NCBI GenBank assembly: GCA_947174235.1
Contig: CAMWID010000009.1
Location: 1 to 61,590 of the forward strand
Length of the DNA: 61,590 nucleotides
Source: an uncultured Porphyromonadaceae bacterium
GTDB taxonomy: Bacteria > Bacteroidota > Bacteroidia > Bacteroidales > Muribaculaceae
Direction: 5' to 3'
Below the pieces are notes generated by a model. That model made no database searches and was not told the DNA's origin. It was given only the letters and a program-made list of their open reading frames with translations. The position numbers and the translations under genes were made by a program. Below, piece after piece: positions 60,656-61,590 of this stretch. Within the stretch, counting starts at the first letter, position 1. Each line of letters begins with the position of its first letter.

Positions 60656-61590
60656 ATGCGTAAACTCCCTTTCTTTATTCTTTTGTCAATAATAGTATCC
60701 TCTGCGTCAGCATGGGATGTCAATGAAAAATATAAGGGTATCAAGACTCCTACAACCGATACGACGTGGCATCAAGATATTCTTGACGGGTACGAAGCCA
60801 GATTCGTAAACCAGGGGGAGGCTTTCGACGGTCCCTGCCGCTCCACAATTATAAGGAAACTGTGTAAAGGCGGTTCGAAAAAAGCTTTCCTTTATATCCA
60901 TGGATTCAACGATTATTTCTTCCAGTCTGAAATGGGAGAACGTTTCGTTGACTCCGGATATAATTTCTATGCTGTAGACCTGCGCCGTTACGGACGGAGC
61001 CGTGAGCCATGGCAATACCCCTTCAATATCCGTGACCAGAAAGAATATTTCGCGGACATCGATTCTGCTCTGTCCCAAATCAGAAAAGACGGGAATAACG
61101 ACATAACGCTCGGCGGTCATTCCACCGGCGGACTGACAGTCGCATATTTCGGGGCTATGCGAGGCACCGACATCGGAGTGGACCGGATCGTGACAGACAG
61201 TCCATTCCTTGAATGGAATTATTCCGCTTTCATGAGAAACGTAGGCGCTCCCGTGGTCGGTTTTTTTGGCAGAATTTTCAAAAATGCAAAAATCAAACAA
61301 GGACACTGTGACGGTTACGCATACAGTCTGCTGAAAGAATATTATGGGGAATGGACCTATAACACCGACTGGAAAATGGTATACTCCCCTCCGGTAACGG
61401 CTTCGTGGGTCAATGCAATCAACACAGCGCAAAGCAAACTTTTCAAAAATGCGAAAAAAATCAGCGTGCCGATCCTCGTCATGCACAGTAGCCGTAAGAT
61501 CGAAGGCTGCAACTACACCCCGGAATTTCAAACCGGAGATGCGGTCCTTGACCCTGAAATGATTCAAAAACAAGGAGAGAAACTCGGGAC
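60656..61590 (+). CDS. Exported alpha/beta hydrolase (serine hydrolase), 3' end outside the window
   Basis: Partial gene: ATG at 60656 opens a frame that stays open to the last base (311 full codons). The protein starts with a signal peptide (MRKLPFFILLSIIVSSASA) and continues WDVNEKYKGIKTPTTDTTWH. The hydrolase fold is clear: AFLYIHGFNDYFFQ (oxyanion strand), NFYAVDLRRYGRS, and the nucleophile elbow GGHSTGGLTVAY with Ser about residue 163. KISVPILVMHSS leads to the strand that normally carries the catalytic Asp. It belongs with the Hydrolase_4/S33 monoacylglycerol-lipase-like group. A large reverse-strand frame over the same bases is a shadow. It lies 22 nt after the terminator hairpin, and its full length is unknown. 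Confidence 0.85.
   Translation, partial: MRKLPFFILLSIIVSSASAWDVNEKYKGIKTPTTDTTWHQDILDGYEARFVNQGEAFDGPCRSTIIRKLCKGGSKKAFLYIHGFNDYFFQSEMGERFVDSGYNFYAVDLRRYGRSREPWQYPFNIRDQKEYFADIDSALSQIRKDGNNDITLGGHSTGGLTVAYFGAMRGTDIGVDRIVTDSPFLEWNYSAFMRNVGAPVVGFFGRIFKNAKIKQGHCDGYAYSLLKEYYGEWTYNTDWKMVYSPPVTASWVNAINTAQSKLFKNAKKISVPILVMHSSRKIEGCNYTPEFQTGDAVLDPEMIQKQGEKLG

Noticed and set aside
60707..61573. 288-codon open frame on the minus strand at the window end
   Set aside because: It is the shadow of the plus-strand alpha/beta hydrolase, which has a signal peptide and a GHSTGG elbow and runs off the window.
1..61590. CRISPR array or prophage
   Set aside because: No regularly spaced direct repeats with unique spacers and no phage structural or integrase genes were seen.

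Overview
The window looks like chromosomal DNA from an anaerobic, gut-type Bacteroidota, most likely order Bacteroidales. A Muribaculaceae-like genome is my guess, not something the sequence proves. The reasons are two SusC/SusD pairs, a hybrid two-component (HTCS) regulator, GH97 and GH31 enzymes, a Rho factor with a long low-complexity insertion, and repeated Bacteroidota-type promoters (TTTG, about 20 bp, TAnnTTTG). An [FeFe]-hydrogenase with all three maturases, an Rnf complex and a reverse-type rubrerythrin point to strict anaerobic metabolism. I saw no CRISPR array, rRNA, phage or intact insertion sequence.

Layout. 65-5043: a SusC/SusD pair without enzymes beside it. 5404-6960: an orphan AAA-ATPase/PD-(D/E)XK protein. 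7110-7862: ribosomal protein L31 and, convergent with it, RuvX/YqgF. 8256-14699: a tripartite efflux operon (TolC, MacA-like adaptor, separate MacB-type ATPase and permease) ending in a LytTR histidine kinase and response regulator. 14869-19964: group B-like [FeFe]-hydrogenase followed by HydE, HydG and HydF. 20140-21741: rubrerythrin and, divergent from it, TilS. 22089-26687: rho, a YbaK-type deacylase, chorismate synthase and a YhcC-type radical SAM protein. 26867-30030: a TlpA-like thioredoxin convergent with a GH97 enzyme. 30333-35747: rseC-rnfBCDGEA. 36047-38358: tRNA-His, a membrane-anchored protein ending in a Cpl-7-type wall-binding repeat, and an unassigned exported protein. 38441-56082: a polysaccharide utilisation locus (PUL), with susC, susD, two six-hairpin glycosidase-like genes, a GH97 and the HTCS on the minus strand and a GH31 diverging from them. 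56214-61590: an acyltransferase-3 membrane protein, an outer-membrane beta-barrel protein and an alpha/beta hydrolase cut by the window end.

How the genes work together. In the PUL, SusC/D would bind and import an oligosaccharide. GH31, GH97 and the two six-hairpin proteins would cut alpha-linked sugars, and the HTCS would sense a product and activate the divergent promoters. The substrate cannot be read from the sequence. The hydrogenase and Rnf complexes both handle low-potential electrons: one releases or takes up H2, the other couples ferredoxin and NAD to an ion gradient.

The least explained signals are regulatory or structural. They are a long pyrimidine-rich rho leader with a possible 34-codon upstream ORF, an 18-nt direct repeat flanking the PUL's divergent promoters, several very long perfect palindromes between genes, a folded leader before the efflux operon, operator-like palindromes on the hydrogenase and rnf promoters, and the Cpl-7-type repeat in a Gram-negative membrane protein. 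I found no clearly new multi-gene system; these are the best leads.
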